A stretch of 64,000 nt of DNA from Pseudobutyrivibrio xylanivorans (GCF_010906925.1 NZ_VTVE01000001.1:62001-126000), one strand, 5' to 3'. Shown: positions 24,738 through 33,860, numbered from the stretch's first letter. Notes: generated by a model from the sequence alone, not told the origin. Program-made: numbers and translations.

Positions 24738-25100
24738 ATGAAACTTAGAAATGTTCTTATTGTGGTAAATGACATTGAAAAATCAAAGAAATATTACCAT
24801 GATTTATTTGGACTTGATATGCTTCTAGACAACGATGGCAACATGATTCTGACAGAGGGGCTAGTACTTCAGGACAAGAAAATCTGGCAGGATTTTATAG
24901 GCCAGGATATCACATACAAGCACAATTCTTGTGAGCTTTATTTTGAGGAAAAAGACATAGAAGGATTTGTGGAAAAATTAGAAAAACTCTACCCTGAAAC
25001 GGTATATGTTAATAAGCTAATGACCCATAGTTGGGGTCAGAGGGTAGTACGCTTCTACGATTTGGATGGAAATCTCATTGAAGTTGGAACGCCTATGTAA
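24738..25100 (+). CDS. VOC (glyoxalase/bleomycin-resistance) family protein
   Basis: A 120-residue single-unit VOC protein. It has the N-terminal beta-alpha-beta motif (LRNVLIVVNDIEKSKKYYHDLFGLDML) and the C-terminal RVVRFYDLDGNLIEVGTPM, with the terminal Glu as a possible metal ligand. Members include glyoxalase I, dioxygenases and antibiotic-binding proteins; the substrate is unknown. Ribosome site AAGGAG. It sits between hypF and an XRE-family regulator, with no evident tie to hydrogenase maturation. Confidence 0.85.
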   Translation: MKLRNVLIVVNDIEKSKKYYHDLFGLDMLLDNDGNMILTEGLVLQDKKIWQDFIGQDITYKHNSCELYFEEKDIEGFVEKLEKLYPETVYVNKLMTHSWGQRVVRFYDLDGNLIEVGTPM

Positions 25101-25103
25101 TCC

Positions 25104-25120
25104 CGCAACAGCTAGTTGCG
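25104..25120 (+). promoter_or_regulatory. Palindrome ahead of the XRE regulator gene
   Basis: CGCAAC-AGCTA-GTTGCG is a perfect 6-bp inverted repeat between the VOC gene and the XRE-family gene. It may be an autoregulatory operator or a short hairpin; no T-run follows. Confidence 0.3.
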
Positions 25121-25174
25121 TGTGCAAATAGAATCTGCATATTACAATATAGATAAACAAGAGGAGGTATTAGT

Positions 25175-25939
25175 ATGCAGACAAAGGATGTATTGTTGGA
25201 ACTTAGAACAAAAAATGGATTGTCCCAGGATGAGCTTGCAGACAAAATCTTTGTTACAAGGCAGGCAGTTTCCAGATGGGAAAATGGCGACACCGTCCCA
25301 AATACAGAAACACTAAAATTGCTTTCAAAAGAATTCAATGTATCCATTAACACTTTGCTAGGTGCACCTAATAAACTTATCTGTCAATGCTGCGGCATGC
25401 CGCTGGAGGATGAGATTATTGGCAAGGATAAGGATGGATTTTTGAATGAAGAGTATTGCAAATGGTGCTATGCTGACGGAACATTTACCTATAGCAACAT
25501 GGACGACCTGATTGAGGTGTGCGTTAAGAATATGGTAAATGACAATATCTCAGAGGAGCAGGCTAGAGAGTACTTACAGCAGACACTTCCTACATTAAAC
25601 TATTGGAAAAAGTACGAGCAATTAAGTGACAATGGAGAGTTTGAAGCATTTAAAGAGCAGTTGGTAAAAGAGATAAATGAGCTTCAAATAGAAGGGATGC
25701 CAAAGCTTGACAAGCTAAATGCTCTGGTGGGTAAATACGTTAACATAGAATACCCATTGCCAAGTGGAATCAAAGCTAAATTTTTAAATGACAATACTAC
25801 ATATCTAGGGAACCAATTGGAGTCTGAAATTGTGGATGGCCTGTTCTTTGGTGTGATTGCGAATATGGATTTCATCATGATATGTACATATGAAAAAGAT
25901 GTTGAAAATCCAGAATTAATACTATTTAAAAAGAGATAA
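25175..25939 (+). CDS. XRE-family regulator with zinc-ribbon domain
   Basis: The protein has 254 residues. Residues 5-60 form a Cro/C1-type helix-turn-helix (GLSQDELADKIFVTRQAVSRWENG). Residues 70-150 are a putative zinc-ribbon domain (CQCCGMPL, then EEYCKWCYADGTFTYSNM, four or more cysteines) of the type usually fused or adjacent to this HTH in Clostridia. Residues 170-254 are a further domain (KYVNIEYPLPSGIKAKF... GVIANMDFIMICTY) that I cannot name. The regulated genes are unknown. Start ATG 25175 follows GAGGAGG. It ends before a terminator shared with the convergent dehydrogenase gene. Confidence 0.82.
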   Translation: MQTKDVLLELRTKNGLSQDELADKIFVTRQAVSRWENGDTVPNTETLKLLSKEFNVSINTLLGAPNKLICQCCGMPLEDEIIGKDKDGFLNEEYCKWCYADGTFTYSNMDDLIEVCVKNMVNDNISEEQAREYLQQTLPTLNYWKKYEQLSDNGEFEAFKEQLVKEINELQIEGMPKLDKLNALVGKYVNIEYPLPSGIKAKFLNDNTTYLGNQLESEIVDGLFFGVIANMDFIMICTYEKDVENPELILFKKR

Positions 25940-25948
25940 TATATAAAA

Positions 25949-25980
25949 ATGAGCGGTACCAAACGTACCGCTCATTAATA
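25949..25980. terminator. Bidirectional terminator, XRE gene / alcohol dehydrogenase
   Basis: A perfect 11-bp stem ATGAGCGGTAC / GTACCGCTCAT (25949-25959 with 25965-25975), loop CAAAC, is flanked on both sides by A/T-rich tracts. Confidence 0.8.
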
Positions 25981-25986
25981 TTATAT

Positions 25987-27204
25987 TTAGAAATCTACTT
26001 CTGTGTCATAGTAGCAACACTTAAGAAGCTTTTCCATTTCTTCCTGGCTAGGCTGTCTTGGGTTAGAGCCTGTACAAGCATCTAAGATAGCGTTAGCAGC
26101 AATGTCATGTAATCTCTCAAGGAACACATCTTCTGGAACGAATCCCTGGTCAGCAGGAAGTCCATCTGGACCGTAGTGATTAATGCTGTGAGGGATATTA
26201 AGGTCGTCATTCATCTTGCGGAGATAATCAATGAGGAGCTTAACCTTTTCGTCGTCGTTTGCTCCGCCAAGGTGCATGTAGTCAGCAATAACGCCGTAGC
26301 GCTTTTTAGCAACAGGGTCCTTTGCGTTGAATGCAATTACCTTTGGAAGGTACATTGCGTTAGCGGCACCGTGAATGATGTGAGCGCCTAAATCAGCGAA
26401 GGCAGCACCAGTCTTGTGAGCCATTGAATGAACGATACCAAGAAGAGCATTTGAGAATGCCATACCAGCAAGACACTGAGCGTCGTGCATAGCATCTCTT
26501 GCTTCCATATCTTCATTGTATGACTTAACAAGAGTATTCATAATCATCTCAATTGCGTGGATTGCAAGTGGATCTGTGTAAGCACAGTTAGCTGTTGAAA
26601 CATAAGCCTCGATAGCGTGTGTCATTGCATCCATACCAGTATGTGCAACAAGCTTCTTTGGCATTGTGTGAGCAAGCTCAGGGTCAACAATAGCAACATC
26701 AGGTGTAATCTCGAAATCAGCGATTGGATACTTGATACCCTTCTGATAATTAGTGATGATTGAGAAAGCTGTAACCTCTGTAGCTGTTCCTGATGTAGAA
26801 GAAATAGCACAGAACTTTGCCTTAGTACGAAGCTTTGGAAGGCCGAATACCTTGCACATATCCTCAAATGTTGTGTCAGGATACTCGTACTTGATCCACA
26901 TAGCTTTTGCTGCATCTATAGGTGAACCGCCGCCGATAGCAACAATCCAGTCAGGCTGGAACTGCTGCATTGCCTCAGCACCCTTCATAACAGTCTCAAC
27001 AGATGGATCAGGCTCGATACCCTCAAAGAGAGTAGTCTCCATGCCTGCTTCATGTAAATACTGCTCGACCTTCTGTAAAAAACCGCCCCTTTTCATAGAA
27101 CCGCCGCCAGTACAAATGATGGCACGCTTGCCCTCAAATGTCTTAAGAGCCTCAAGTGCCCCTTTACCGTGATAGATGTCTCGAGGTAAAGTAAATCTTC
27201 CCAT
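25987..27204 (-). CDS. Iron-containing alcohol dehydrogenase
   Basis: A 405-residue Fe-ADH (type III) that interconverts aldehydes or ketones and alcohols with NAD(P)H. The N-terminal dinucleotide domain has VAIGGGSPIDAAKAMW near residue 90. The metal-site segment has Asp in IVDPEL, then HTGMDAMTHAIEAY, GIVHSMAHKTGA and HIIHGAANA, which supply the His ligands. It is likely an ethanol/butanol-type fermentation enzyme. Ribosome site AGGAGG. The promoter carries a Rex-like palindrome overlapping the transcription start, consistent with control by the NADH/NAD ratio. It is monocistronic. Confidence 0.92.
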   Translation of the reverse strand: MGRFTLPRDIYHGKGALEALKTFEGKRAIICTGGGSMKRGGFLQKVEQYLHEAGMETTLFEGIEPDPSVETVMKGAEAMQQFQPDWIVAIGGGSPIDAAKAMWIKYEYPDTTFEDMCKVFGLPKLRTKAKFCAISSTSGTATEVTAFSIITNYQKGIKYPIADFEITPDVAIVDPELAHTMPKKLVAHTGMDAMTHAIEAYVSTANCAYTDPLAIHAIEMIMNTLVKSYNEDMEARDAMHDAQCLAGMAFSNALLGIVHSMAHKTGAAFADLGAHIIHGAANAMYLPKVIAFNAKDPVAKKRYGVIADYMHLGGANDDEKVKLLIDYLRKMNDDLNIPHSINHYGPDGLPADQGFVPEDVFLERLHDIAANAILDACTGSNPRQPSQEEMEKLLKCCYYDTEVDF

Positions 27205-27226
27205 AGTAAAAATCCTCCTTTTATAG

Positions 27227-27259
27227 TTGTTACATAAATAACATGATAAGAGTATTATA
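27227..27259 (-). promoter_or_regulatory. Alcohol dehydrogenase promoter with Rex-like operator
   Basis: On the minus strand a TATAAT -10 (27254-27259) is followed about nine bases later by an 18-bp palindrome (27227-27244). In plus orientation it reads TTGTTA-N6-TAACAT, 11 of 12 arm positions agreeing with the Rex consensus TTGTTA-N6-TAACAA. A site downstream of the -10 would act by repression. Confidence 0.6.
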
Positions 27260-27364
27260 TCTAATAATCGGCTTGTTTGCTATAACTATAAGACTGGGAT
27301 TTCTAAGGACAAATTAGGGCGTTTATATTTTAAAATGTTTGTCCTAAGGTGAATCAAGGCCGGA

Positions 27365-27706
27365 TTAGCTCACTTCAATATTTTCTACGATGAAATCGGT
27401 GCAGCGGTTGAGCTTGAGATTTGCGCTGCCGCATTTTGGGCAGGCGTCTTTGAATTCGTGGCGGGTGAACTGAGCGCCGCAATCCTTGCAGAGGACTGTG
27501 GATTCTTTGACTTTGGCGTCCACCTTTACACCGCAAGTGATGTTGCCTTCGCTCATTACCTGGAGATATTCCTCGATGATTTCGGGAACATAGTCGCACT
27601 GGTCCCCGATTAATAAATGAATTTTATCTACATGGCTGACCTTGTTTGCGTCAGCCTGTTTTTTTACTAAATTAAAAACATACTCTGTAACCGCTAATTC
27701 GTGCAT
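27365..27706 (-). CDS. hypA: Hydrogenase nickel incorporation protein HypA
   Basis: A 113-residue nickel metallochaperone. The N-terminal MHE binds nickel. The zinc domain has two CxxC pairs (CKDCGAQF and CPKCGS). It delivers nickel to the EchE precursor, normally with the GTPase HypB, which this window does not encode. The true start is the ATG at 27706 behind GGAGG; this places the obligatory MHE at the N-terminus, whereas a TTG reading adds four residues. It is divergent from hypCDE. Confidence 0.92.
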   Translation of the reverse strand: MHELAVTEYVFNLVKKQADANKVSHVDKIHLLIGDQCDYVPEIIEEYLQVMSEGNITCGVKVDAKVKESTVLCKDCGAQFTRHEFKDACPKCGSANLKLNRCTDFIVENIEVS

Positions 27707-27884
27707 AGTTACCTCCAAAAATTTTCACTCATACTCGACCAATTATACACTAAAGAAAACATCCACTCAAATCATAAAATATGGCTTAACGGCAAAGGAC
27801 TTTTCATAAAATGCCTTTATATTAAAACAAAGGTTCCAAGTGCCCTTAATTGTGATAAACTATTGAAAGTAAATTAAAGTTTTA

Positions 27885-27893
27885 TGGTATATA
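27885..27893 (+). promoter_or_regulatory. Putative promoter of hypCDE
   Basis: TGGTATATA is an extended -10 (27888-27893). TTGAAA at 27863-27868 could be a -35 but its spacing is 19 nt. Just downstream, AAGGACAACCTAGG (27896-27909) resembles AAGGACAAATTAGG at 27305-27318 between the dehydrogenase and hypA genes. Confidence 0.35.
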
Positions 27894-27932
27894 CCAAGGA
27901 CAACCTAGGCATATACTTGGAAGGAATTATTT

Positions 27933-28142
27933 ATGTGTGTTGCAATACCCGGTTTAGTTAAAAAGATGAAAGATGGAAAGGTCACTGTTGACTTCAATGG
28001 TAACGAGGTTGAGGCATATGCAGGACTTGTTAATGTAAAAGAGGGGGACTATGCTCTCGTTCATGCTGGATGTGTCATCCAGACTTTGAAAAAAGATGAG
28101 GCTGAAGAGATCCTCGAGCTTATGGGAGGCCTTGAGGGCTAA
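27933..28142 (+). CDS. hypC: Hydrogenase assembly chaperone HypC
   Basis: A 69-residue HypC/HybG/HupF protein. It has the invariant N-terminal MCVAIPG (Cys2 holds the iron of the Fe(CN)2CO unit) and the beta-barrel with AYAGLVNVKEGDYALVHAGCVI. It partners HypD in building the iron ligand set and then holds the large subunit precursor. Its stop overlaps the hypD start by one base, so they are translationally coupled. Confidence 0.94.
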   Translation: MCVAIPGLVKKMKDGKVTVDFNGNEVEAYAGLVNVKEGDYALVHAGCVIQTLKKDEAEEILELMGGLEG

Positions 28143-29182
28143 TGGAAATCGTTGAGCTTGTTGATTTTTTGAAAAATTATGATGGCAGGAAAATCCGTCT
28201 GATGGAGGTTTGCGGTAGCCATACACATGCTATTGCAAAGCATGGCATCAGAGATTTGCTTTCGCCACAGATAGAGCTTTTGTCAGGACCAGGGTGCCCT
28301 GTTTGTGTTACACCTACAGCTTATATTGATAAGCTTATTGAGCTGAGCCTTGAGCCTAACACTACGGTGGCTACTTTTGGAGATTTGCTGAGAGTGCCCG
28401 GTTCTAAGGAGAGTCTTAACGAGGCTAAGGGCCGAGGCGGTAGCGTGGAGATGGTTTATTCTCCGATGGATGTTTTGTCGCTGGCACAGGACCATCCAGA
28501 TAGAAAATATGTATTTGCAGCAGTTGGTTTTGAAACCACTGCACCGGTCTATACACTTCTTCTGGATAATGCAATAGCTAGAGGGCTTGATAACATTCGC
28601 ATTCTTACAGCTCTTAAGACCATGCCAGGAGCCATTTCTTTCCTGTGTGACAATGGAGCCCAGATAGATGGATTTATTGCACCGGGTCATGTGAGTGCTG
28701 TCACTGGAGCGGATTATTTCAATGATTTGGCAGCCAAATACCAGATTCCATTTGCAGTGTCAGGCTTTGGCAGCAAGGAGCTGGTGATTGCCATCTATGG
28801 TCTTGTGCAGATGGTCATCAACAAGGATAACACTGTTAAGAACTACTACACTTCAGTTGTAGATAGTGGCCAGAATGACATCATAGAAAAGCAGCTGGCT
28901 AAGTACTTTAGACCGGCAGATGTGGTATGGAGAGGCATGGGAATCATTCCGGGCTCGGGACTTTTGTTAAAAGAAGAGTTCGCTAGATTTGATGCTGGAA
29001 GTGATGGGCTTGATGAGGACAACAAGCGTAACAAGGCATGCCGTTGCGGCGAGATTCTTATGGGCAAGGCTAAGCCACATGACTGTCCTCTCTTTGGCAA
29101 GGTATGTACACCTATGACTCCAGAGGGAGCCTGCATGGTCAGCGAAGAGGGCTCATGCTTCAATGCCTACTTGGTTAAATAG
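28142..29182 (+). CDS. hypD: Hydrogenase formation protein HypD
   Basis: A 346-residue 4Fe-4S protein that assembles Fe(CN)2CO with HypC and HypE. Conserved motifs are all present: MEVCGSHTHAIAKHG near residue 20, GPGCPVCVTP near residue 50, FAAVGFETTAP near residue 122, GFIAPGHVSAV near residue 180, and the C-terminal cluster cysteines (CRCGEILMG, CPLFGKVCTP, EGACMVSEEGSC). The length is typical. Confidence 0.95.
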   Translation: MEIVELVDFLKNYDGRKIRLMEVCGSHTHAIAKHGIRDLLSPQIELLSGPGCPVCVTPTAYIDKLIELSLEPNTTVATFGDLLRVPGSKESLNEAKGRGGSVEMVYSPMDVLSLAQDHPDRKYVFAAVGFETTAPVYTLLLDNAIARGLDNIRILTALKTMPGAISFLCDNGAQIDGFIAPGHVSAVTGADYFNDLAAKYQIPFAVSGFGSKELVIAIYGLVQMVINKDNTVKNYYTSVVDSGQNDIIEKQLAKYFRPADVVWRGMGIIPGSGLLLKEEFARFDAGSDGLDEDNKRNKACRCGEILMGKAKPHDCPLFGKVCTPMTPEGACMVSEEGSCFNAYLVK

Positions 29183-29226
29183 AAATAGTTTTGTTAATGT
29201 AGCAAGTTGATAAATGGAGAATTATT

Positions 29227-30228
29227 ATGGGAAAAATAATTATGGAGCACGGTTCAGGCGGACGTGCAACAGGAGAGTTAATTAGAGAGATTTTTGAATC
29301 ACAGTTTCACAGTGATGTACTTTCAGAGATGGAGGATGCAGCAGTTGTTCCTGGAGATGGAACTATTGCCATGACAACAGACAGCTTTGTTGTTACACCA
29401 CTTGAGTTTCCAGGGGGAGATATTGGTCGACTTTGCATCTGTGGTACTGTCAATGATTTGTGCATGAGAGGTGCTGTTCCAAAGTACATTACATGCGGAT
29501 TTATTCTGGAGGAGGGTGCAGATATTGATACCCTCAGAAGAATTGTAAAATCAATGGCGGAGACTGCTGATGAGGCAGGGGTTAAAATCGTTGCCGGAGA
29601 TACAAAAGTTATCGAGGGAAATGGTGGAATCTATATCAACACAGCTGGTGTTGGATTTGTGCCAAAGGGCGTAGATATCAAGGCAAAGAATGCTGAAGAT
29701 GATGATGTTATTATCGTATCTGGTAATGTGGGAGATCATCACGCCACAGTACTTAGCCAGCGCATGGGCATTAAAAATACAATCGTAAGCGACAACGCTC
29801 CACTTCAGGAGATGGTAGGCAAGCTTATCGAGAGCAAGATTCCAGTTCATGTACTTAGGGATGTGACTCGAGGAGGACTTGCTACAGTTCTCAAGGAGCT
29901 TGCACTTGCATCTGGTCTAAGATTTGATTTATTTGAGGAGAAGCTTCCTGTTGACCCTCAGGTTCAGTCATTCTGCGGACTTTTAGGCCTTGACCCACTT
30001 TATATGGGAAATGAAGGCAAGCTTGTAGCTATCGTTCCAAAGGACTATGCAGTACAGGCTTTAGAGGTGATTAGAAGCTGCAAGTACGGCGAGAATGCTT
30101 GTATGGTAGGAGCCGTTAATATCCCGGAGGATGAGACAGAAGAGGGAGCTCTTATTATGAAAACTGAGATAGGTGGAAGACGTTTCCTTGATATATTGCA
30201 GGGAGAGGGATTACCACGTATTTGTTAG
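29227..30228 (+). CDS. hypE: Hydrogenase expression/formation protein HypE
   Basis: A 333-residue AIR-synthase-fold enzyme that dehydrates the HypF-made thiocarboxamide to thiocyanate using ATP. The N-terminal MEHGSGGRATGELI and the C-terminal PRIC, whose terminal cysteine carries the cyanide group, are both intact. It is the last gene of hypCDE, 44 nt after hypD with ribosome site GGAGA. No clear terminator follows before the chemoreceptor gene. Confidence 0.95.
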   Translation: MGKIIMEHGSGGRATGELIREIFESQFHSDVLSEMEDAAVVPGDGTIAMTTDSFVVTPLEFPGGDIGRLCICGTVNDLCMRGAVPKYITCGFILEEGADIDTLRRIVKSMAETADEAGVKIVAGDTKVIEGNGGIYINTAGVGFVPKGVDIKAKNAEDDDVIIVSGNVGDHHATVLSQRMGIKNTIVSDNAPLQEMVGKLIESKIPVHVLRDVTRGGLATVLKELALASGLRFDLFEEKLPVDPQVQSFCGLLGLDPLYMGNEGKLVAIVPKDYAVQALEVIRSCKYGENACMVGAVNIPEDETEEGALIMKTEIGGRRFLDILQGEGLPRIC

Positions 30229-30355
30229 TAAAAGTCACTCTTTTTTAACATTATTTTAACAACTAAAAATTATAATTGCGTTAAAGCTCTAAAATGTTTT
30301 TTCAAAATGGTAAGTCATTAAAGCTGTTATTTATTAAACTAAGGAGACTTTCAAA

Positions 30356-32347
30356 ATGGGAAAAGTAAAAGAGAAGCGACGCGCTAAAATTAAAAACAAG
30401 TTGTTATTATTCTTACTACCAGCTGTAGTAGTTACAATTCTTATTTTGGTACTCATATCTGGGTACCTTTCAAGTAGAAGTTTGTCTACCATGGCCACAT
30501 CGCAGTTAAATTCTTCAATTTCAAACCAGGCTGATAATATAGAAGCCTGGCTTGATGACAATCTTCAAACCTTTGCCACAATAAAATATATGGTAGAGCA
30601 GGCTCATTTACCTGATGAGGAATTAAATTCTATGATGGATTCATTATACGGATTTAATTCTTATTGTAAGAATGGGCCTTATATTGCTACCCAGAGTGGA
30701 AGAGTCTACAAAGCATCAGAGTCCACCAAAGACACATCAAATCCTACAGATAAGGTGTGGTTCAAGCAGGGACTTAGCCATGTAAATATGGTATACGGAA
30801 GTACCTATGAGGATGCTGACGGCACCAATGTTATAAGTGCTACAGGTATCATCAAGGATGGCTCTGATGACTTGAAGGTTATTGCAGCCGATTTGTCCCT
30901 TGATCAGATTAGTATCATCGTTAATTCAAGGGTGAAAATGGATCAGGCTTCATCATTCCTTGTAGACCTTACAGATAGTACAATACTTGCCCACAATGAT
31001 AAGTCTAGAGTTTCTACAAAGCTTACCACCGATGACAGCGACAAGCTTATGGCGGCAATAGCTGAAAAGGTTAAAACCAGAAACTATAACACAGTAACTC
31101 TACAAAACAATGTAGTGGCATTTAAGCAGATAGCTGGAACAGACTGGGTGCTTGTTTCTTATGTTCATAATGACACTATTATGCAGGATGTGACAAAGCT
31201 TGTTACCACCCTTGCAATCATAGGAATAGTTGCAATCTTACTTATCATGATACTTATCAACTTGATGGTATCAAGAGTTGTAGCTCCTCTTGGTGGAATT
31301 ACAAAGAACATTTCTGATATGTCGGCTGGTGATTTCACAATTGATGTGAAGGAGGAGAGCAACGACGAGATTGGTCTTATGGGCAGCAAGGTAAACGAGT
31401 TTGTTCAGTCCATGAGAAAGATGCTTAGTGATATAAATGAAGAATCTAAGGTGCTTAAAGAGCAGTCGGATAATTCGGATGTTGTATCTAAGAACATGTA
31501 CGAAGCATCTCAGTCACAGTCAGAGGCTATGCAGAACCTTAACAATACTGTTGACCAGCTTGCAGTTGCTGTAAATGAGATTGCTGAAAATGCAACCACT
31601 CTTGCTATGGTTGTTTCAGATACAAGAGATAATTCACTTCAGGCCAATGACAGTATGAAAGAAACTGTTGAGATTAGTAAAAAAGGCCGTGATGATATGG
31701 AACAGCTTGCAGGTGCAATGCAAGATATTAAGAGCAGCAATGATGAACTTGTAGAATCAATCAATGTAGTTGGTAAAGCTTCAGAGGAGATTACCAATAT
31801 TGTAGGTCTTATAGCAGAAATCGCTGAGCAGACCAACCTTCTTTCTCTCAACGCTTCTATCGAGGCAGCTAGAGCAGGAGAGACAGGTAAGGGATTCGCA
31901 GTTGTTGCTACTGAAATCGGTAACCTTGCTAAGAACTCTGCACAGAGTGCGGAAAATATAGCAAAGCTTATTGATGATGTAAGAAAGGCTATTGATAGCG
32001 TTGTTGGACAGGCTCAGACAAATGCAGACAAGATTGAAGCAAACAGCGAACTCATCAATACTGCCGTAGATACATTTGATCAGATTTATCAGAACATTGA
32101 AAAGTCTAATGAACTTATTGACCTTATGATACAGGATGTACAAAAGGTTGATGATGTTGCTAGCAACGTAGCAGCTATCTCTCAGGAGCAGGCAGCTAGT
32201 ACAGATGAAATCCTTGAGACTAGCCACAAGATGGTTGAGCAGGCAAACAGCATCACCCAGAACAGCCAGGATGTTGCAGACAACTCACACAAACTGGCAA
32301 ATACTTCTGAGACACTTACATCTTATGTTCAGCAGTTCAAGATATAA
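30356..32347 (+). CDS. Methyl-accepting chemotaxis protein (Cache-type)
   Basis: A 663-residue transmembrane chemoreceptor. Membrane helix 1 is at about 13-37. An extracytoplasmic dCache-like sensor domain (40-270) contains the family YIDT-like GKVW stretch as [10 protein letters not shown]. Helix 2 is at about 280-303, with HAMP at about 304-357. The signalling coil has the invariant tip [19 protein letters not shown] near residues 487-505. It controls CheA. The next gene is an orphan sugar-binding lipoprotein only 14 nt downstream, suggesting the receptor senses a ligand through that binding protein. Ribosome site AAGGAG. Confidence 0.93.
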   Translation: MGKVKEKRRAKIKNKLLLFLLPAVVVTILILVLISGYLSSRSLSTMATSQLNSSISNQADNIEAWLDDNLQTFATIKYMVEQAHLPDEELNSMMDSLYGFNSYCKNGPYIATQSGRVYKASESTKDTSNPTDKVWFKQGLSHVNMVYGSTYEDADGTNVISATGIIKDGSDDLKVIAADLSLDQISIIVNSRVKMDQASSFLVDLTDSTILAHNDKSRVSTKLTTDDSDKLMAAIAEKVKTRNYNTVTLQNNVVAFKQIAGTDWVLVSYVHNDTIMQDVTKLVTTLAIIGIVAILLIMILINLMVSRVVAPLGGITKNISDMSAGDFTIDVKEESNDEIGLMGSKVNEFVQSMRKMLSDINEESKVLKEQSDNSDVVSKNMYEASQSQSEAMQNLNNTVDQLAVAVNEIAENATTLAMVVSDTRDNSLQANDSMKETVEISKKGRDDMEQLAGAMQDIKSSNDELVESINVVGKASEEITNIVGLIAEIAEQTNLLSLNASIEAARAGETGKGFAVVATEIGNLAKNSAQSAENIAKLIDDVRKAIDSVVGQAQTNADKIEANSELINTAVDTFDQIYQNIEKSNELIDLMIQDVQKVDDVASNVAAISQEQAASTDEILETSHKMVEQANSITQNSQDVADNSHKLANTSETLTSYVQQFKI

Positions 32348-32361
32348 TAAGGAGACGAATT

Positions 32362-33363
32362 ATGAAAAATCAAATCAAAAAATCAATGGCTTTTCTAATT
32401 TGTATAGTGATGACGGTTGCATCCCTTGTAGGCTGTGGAGCTAAATCAAGTGGTGGTGGCGGCTCAGTAAATGGAAGTGGAGTGAAAATTCTCATGACAC
32501 TTCATGACGATACAGATACATTCCTCATCACTCTTTGTGAAACAATCGATAAGAGAGCTCAGGAAACAGGTGCTACAATTGATACCGTTTACTGTCAGAG
32601 TGATCCGGAAATTCAGATGCAGCAGATTGCTGATGCTGCAGGGCAGGGATACGATGCTATTATTTGTAGACTTGCAGATGCTACCACAATTCTTCAGATG
32701 GAAAAGGCGGCAGGTAATCTGCCTATAGTGTTCATAAACAATGAGCCAGATGTAGACTATCTAAAGGCAGATAAATTTGTTTATGTTGGTTCATTTGAAC
32801 AGGATGCTGGAAGATTCCAGGCAGAGTACATTTGGAATGGACTTGGTAAGCCTCAGTCATTAAATGTAATTATCATGGAAGGAATGAAGGGGCATGCTGC
32901 AGTTCCTCAGCGTACAAACGCTGTAAAATACTTTTTCCTTGATAATGGTGTAGATGCAAATTATGTATTCGTAGACCACGGAGACTGGTCAGATACTGTT
33001 GCATATGATCAGCTTGAAATATTTAAGAAGACCCATCAGGATTTTGATTGCATTATATGTAACAATGACCCTATGGCTATTGGTGCTATTAAGTGGCTTA
33101 AGGATAACGGATATGATACACATGACAAACTAGTAGCAGGAATAGATGCAACTGATGATGGTTGCGCAGCAATAAGAAGTGGCGATATGTACATGACAGT
33201 TCTTCAAGATACTGTTGGTCAGGCAGAGAATGCAGTAGACTGTGCAATAACCTTGGCAAAGGGTGGCTCAGTAGGCTCAATGGAAGGTGCTACAGAGGAT
33301 CTAAAATATGTGTGGGTACCGTTTGTTCCTATAACACCAGAAAATATTGATCAGTATAAATAG
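32362..33363 (+). CDS. Sugar-binding lipoprotein (periplasmic-binding-protein 4 type)
   Basis: The protein has 333 residues. A lipoprotein signal peptide with lipobox LVGC (Cys about residue 25) and a Gly/Ser linker precede a class B binding fold of the ribose/galactose type (VKILMTLHDDTDTFLITL, DAIICRLADATT, CIICNNDPMAIGAI, KLVAGIDATDDG). It would bind a sugar or related ligand at the outer membrane face. No ABC permease or ATPase is nearby. Its place right behind a chemoreceptor gene points to use in chemotactic sensing. Confidence 0.88.
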   Translation: MKNQIKKSMAFLICIVMTVASLVGCGAKSSGGGGSVNGSGVKILMTLHDDTDTFLITLCETIDKRAQETGATIDTVYCQSDPEIQMQQIADAAGQGYDAIICRLADATTILQMEKAAGNLPIVFINNEPDVDYLKADKFVYVGSFEQDAGRFQAEYIWNGLGKPQSLNVIIMEGMKGHAAVPQRTNAVKYFFLDNGVDANYVFVDHGDWSDTVAYDQLEIFKKTHQDFDCIICNNDPMAIGAIKWLKDNGYDTHDKLVAGIDATDDGCAAIRSGDMYMTVLQDTVGQAENAVDCAITLAKGGSVGSMEGATEDLKYVWVPFVPITPENIDQYK

Positions 33364-33408
33364 TGATGATGACTTAACAATATTTTCATAGTTGGATGGT
33401 GGCTTGTG

Positions 33409-33417
33409 TGGTATAAT
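33409..33417 (+). promoter_or_regulatory. Extended -10 promoter of the CheY-like gene
   Basis: TGGTATAAT (TGn plus consensus TATAAT at 33412-33417) lies 46 nt ahead of the TTG start at 33464. It lies inside the longer reading of the receiver frame (TTG at 33392), which argues against that longer reading. Confidence 0.55.
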
Positions 33418-33463
33418 AACTGTAAACTTCCAAATTGATTTTTTGATAGGAGGAGGACGCTCT

Positions 33464-33847
33464 TTGGGAAAGACAGTTTTAGTTGTTGACGATTCGAAAT
33501 TTATGCGAGCCGTCGTCAGAGGCGAAATTGAAAGAAATGGCTGGACTGTTATTGCTGAGGCAGATTGTAGCGATGCGGCTGTTGAAAAGTACAAGCAGCT
33601 CAAGCCTGATATAGTTACTATGGACATCACCATGACAGTAGATGGTCACACCATTGGTCGTAGCTCTAATGGCATTGATGCTATCAAGAAGATCAAGGAG
33701 TTTGACCCAGATGCTAAGATTCTGGTGGTTAGCGCCATGGGTCAGAAGTGCTATGTAATCGAGGCTATCGAGGCAGGCGCTAAGGATTTTGTTATTAAGC
33801 CATTTGATGAGACTAGATTTGCAGAGGCATTAGGTCACTTTAAGTAA
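33464..33847 (+). CDS. CheY-like single-domain response regulator
   Basis: A 127-residue stand-alone receiver. It has VLVVDDSKFMRAVV (acidic pocket), phospho-acceptor Asp in VTMDITM near residue 55, the VVSAMGQ Ser and the KPF lysine near residue 110. Between the phospho-Asp and the usual MDG turn there is an insertion (VDGHTIGRSSNG), lengthening the beta3-alpha3 loop. Translation from TTG at 33464, eight bases after GGAGGAGG, begins right at the domain. The chemoreceptor and binding-protein neighbours suggest a chemotaxis output or tuning role. Confidence 0.85.
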   Translation: MGKTVLVVDDSKFMRAVVRGEIERNGWTVIAEADCSDAAVEKYKQLKPDIVTMDITMTVDGHTIGRSSNGIDAIKKIKEFDPDAKILVVSAMGQKCYVIEAIEAGAKDFVIKPFDETRFAEALGHFK

Positions 33848-33860
33848 TCAAAAAAACACT

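Noticed and set aside
33392-33463. N-terminal extension of the CheY-like protein from TTG 33392
   Set aside because: The extension contains a consensus extended -10 promoter, and a TTG at 33464 with a strong ribosome site starts right at the receiver domain.
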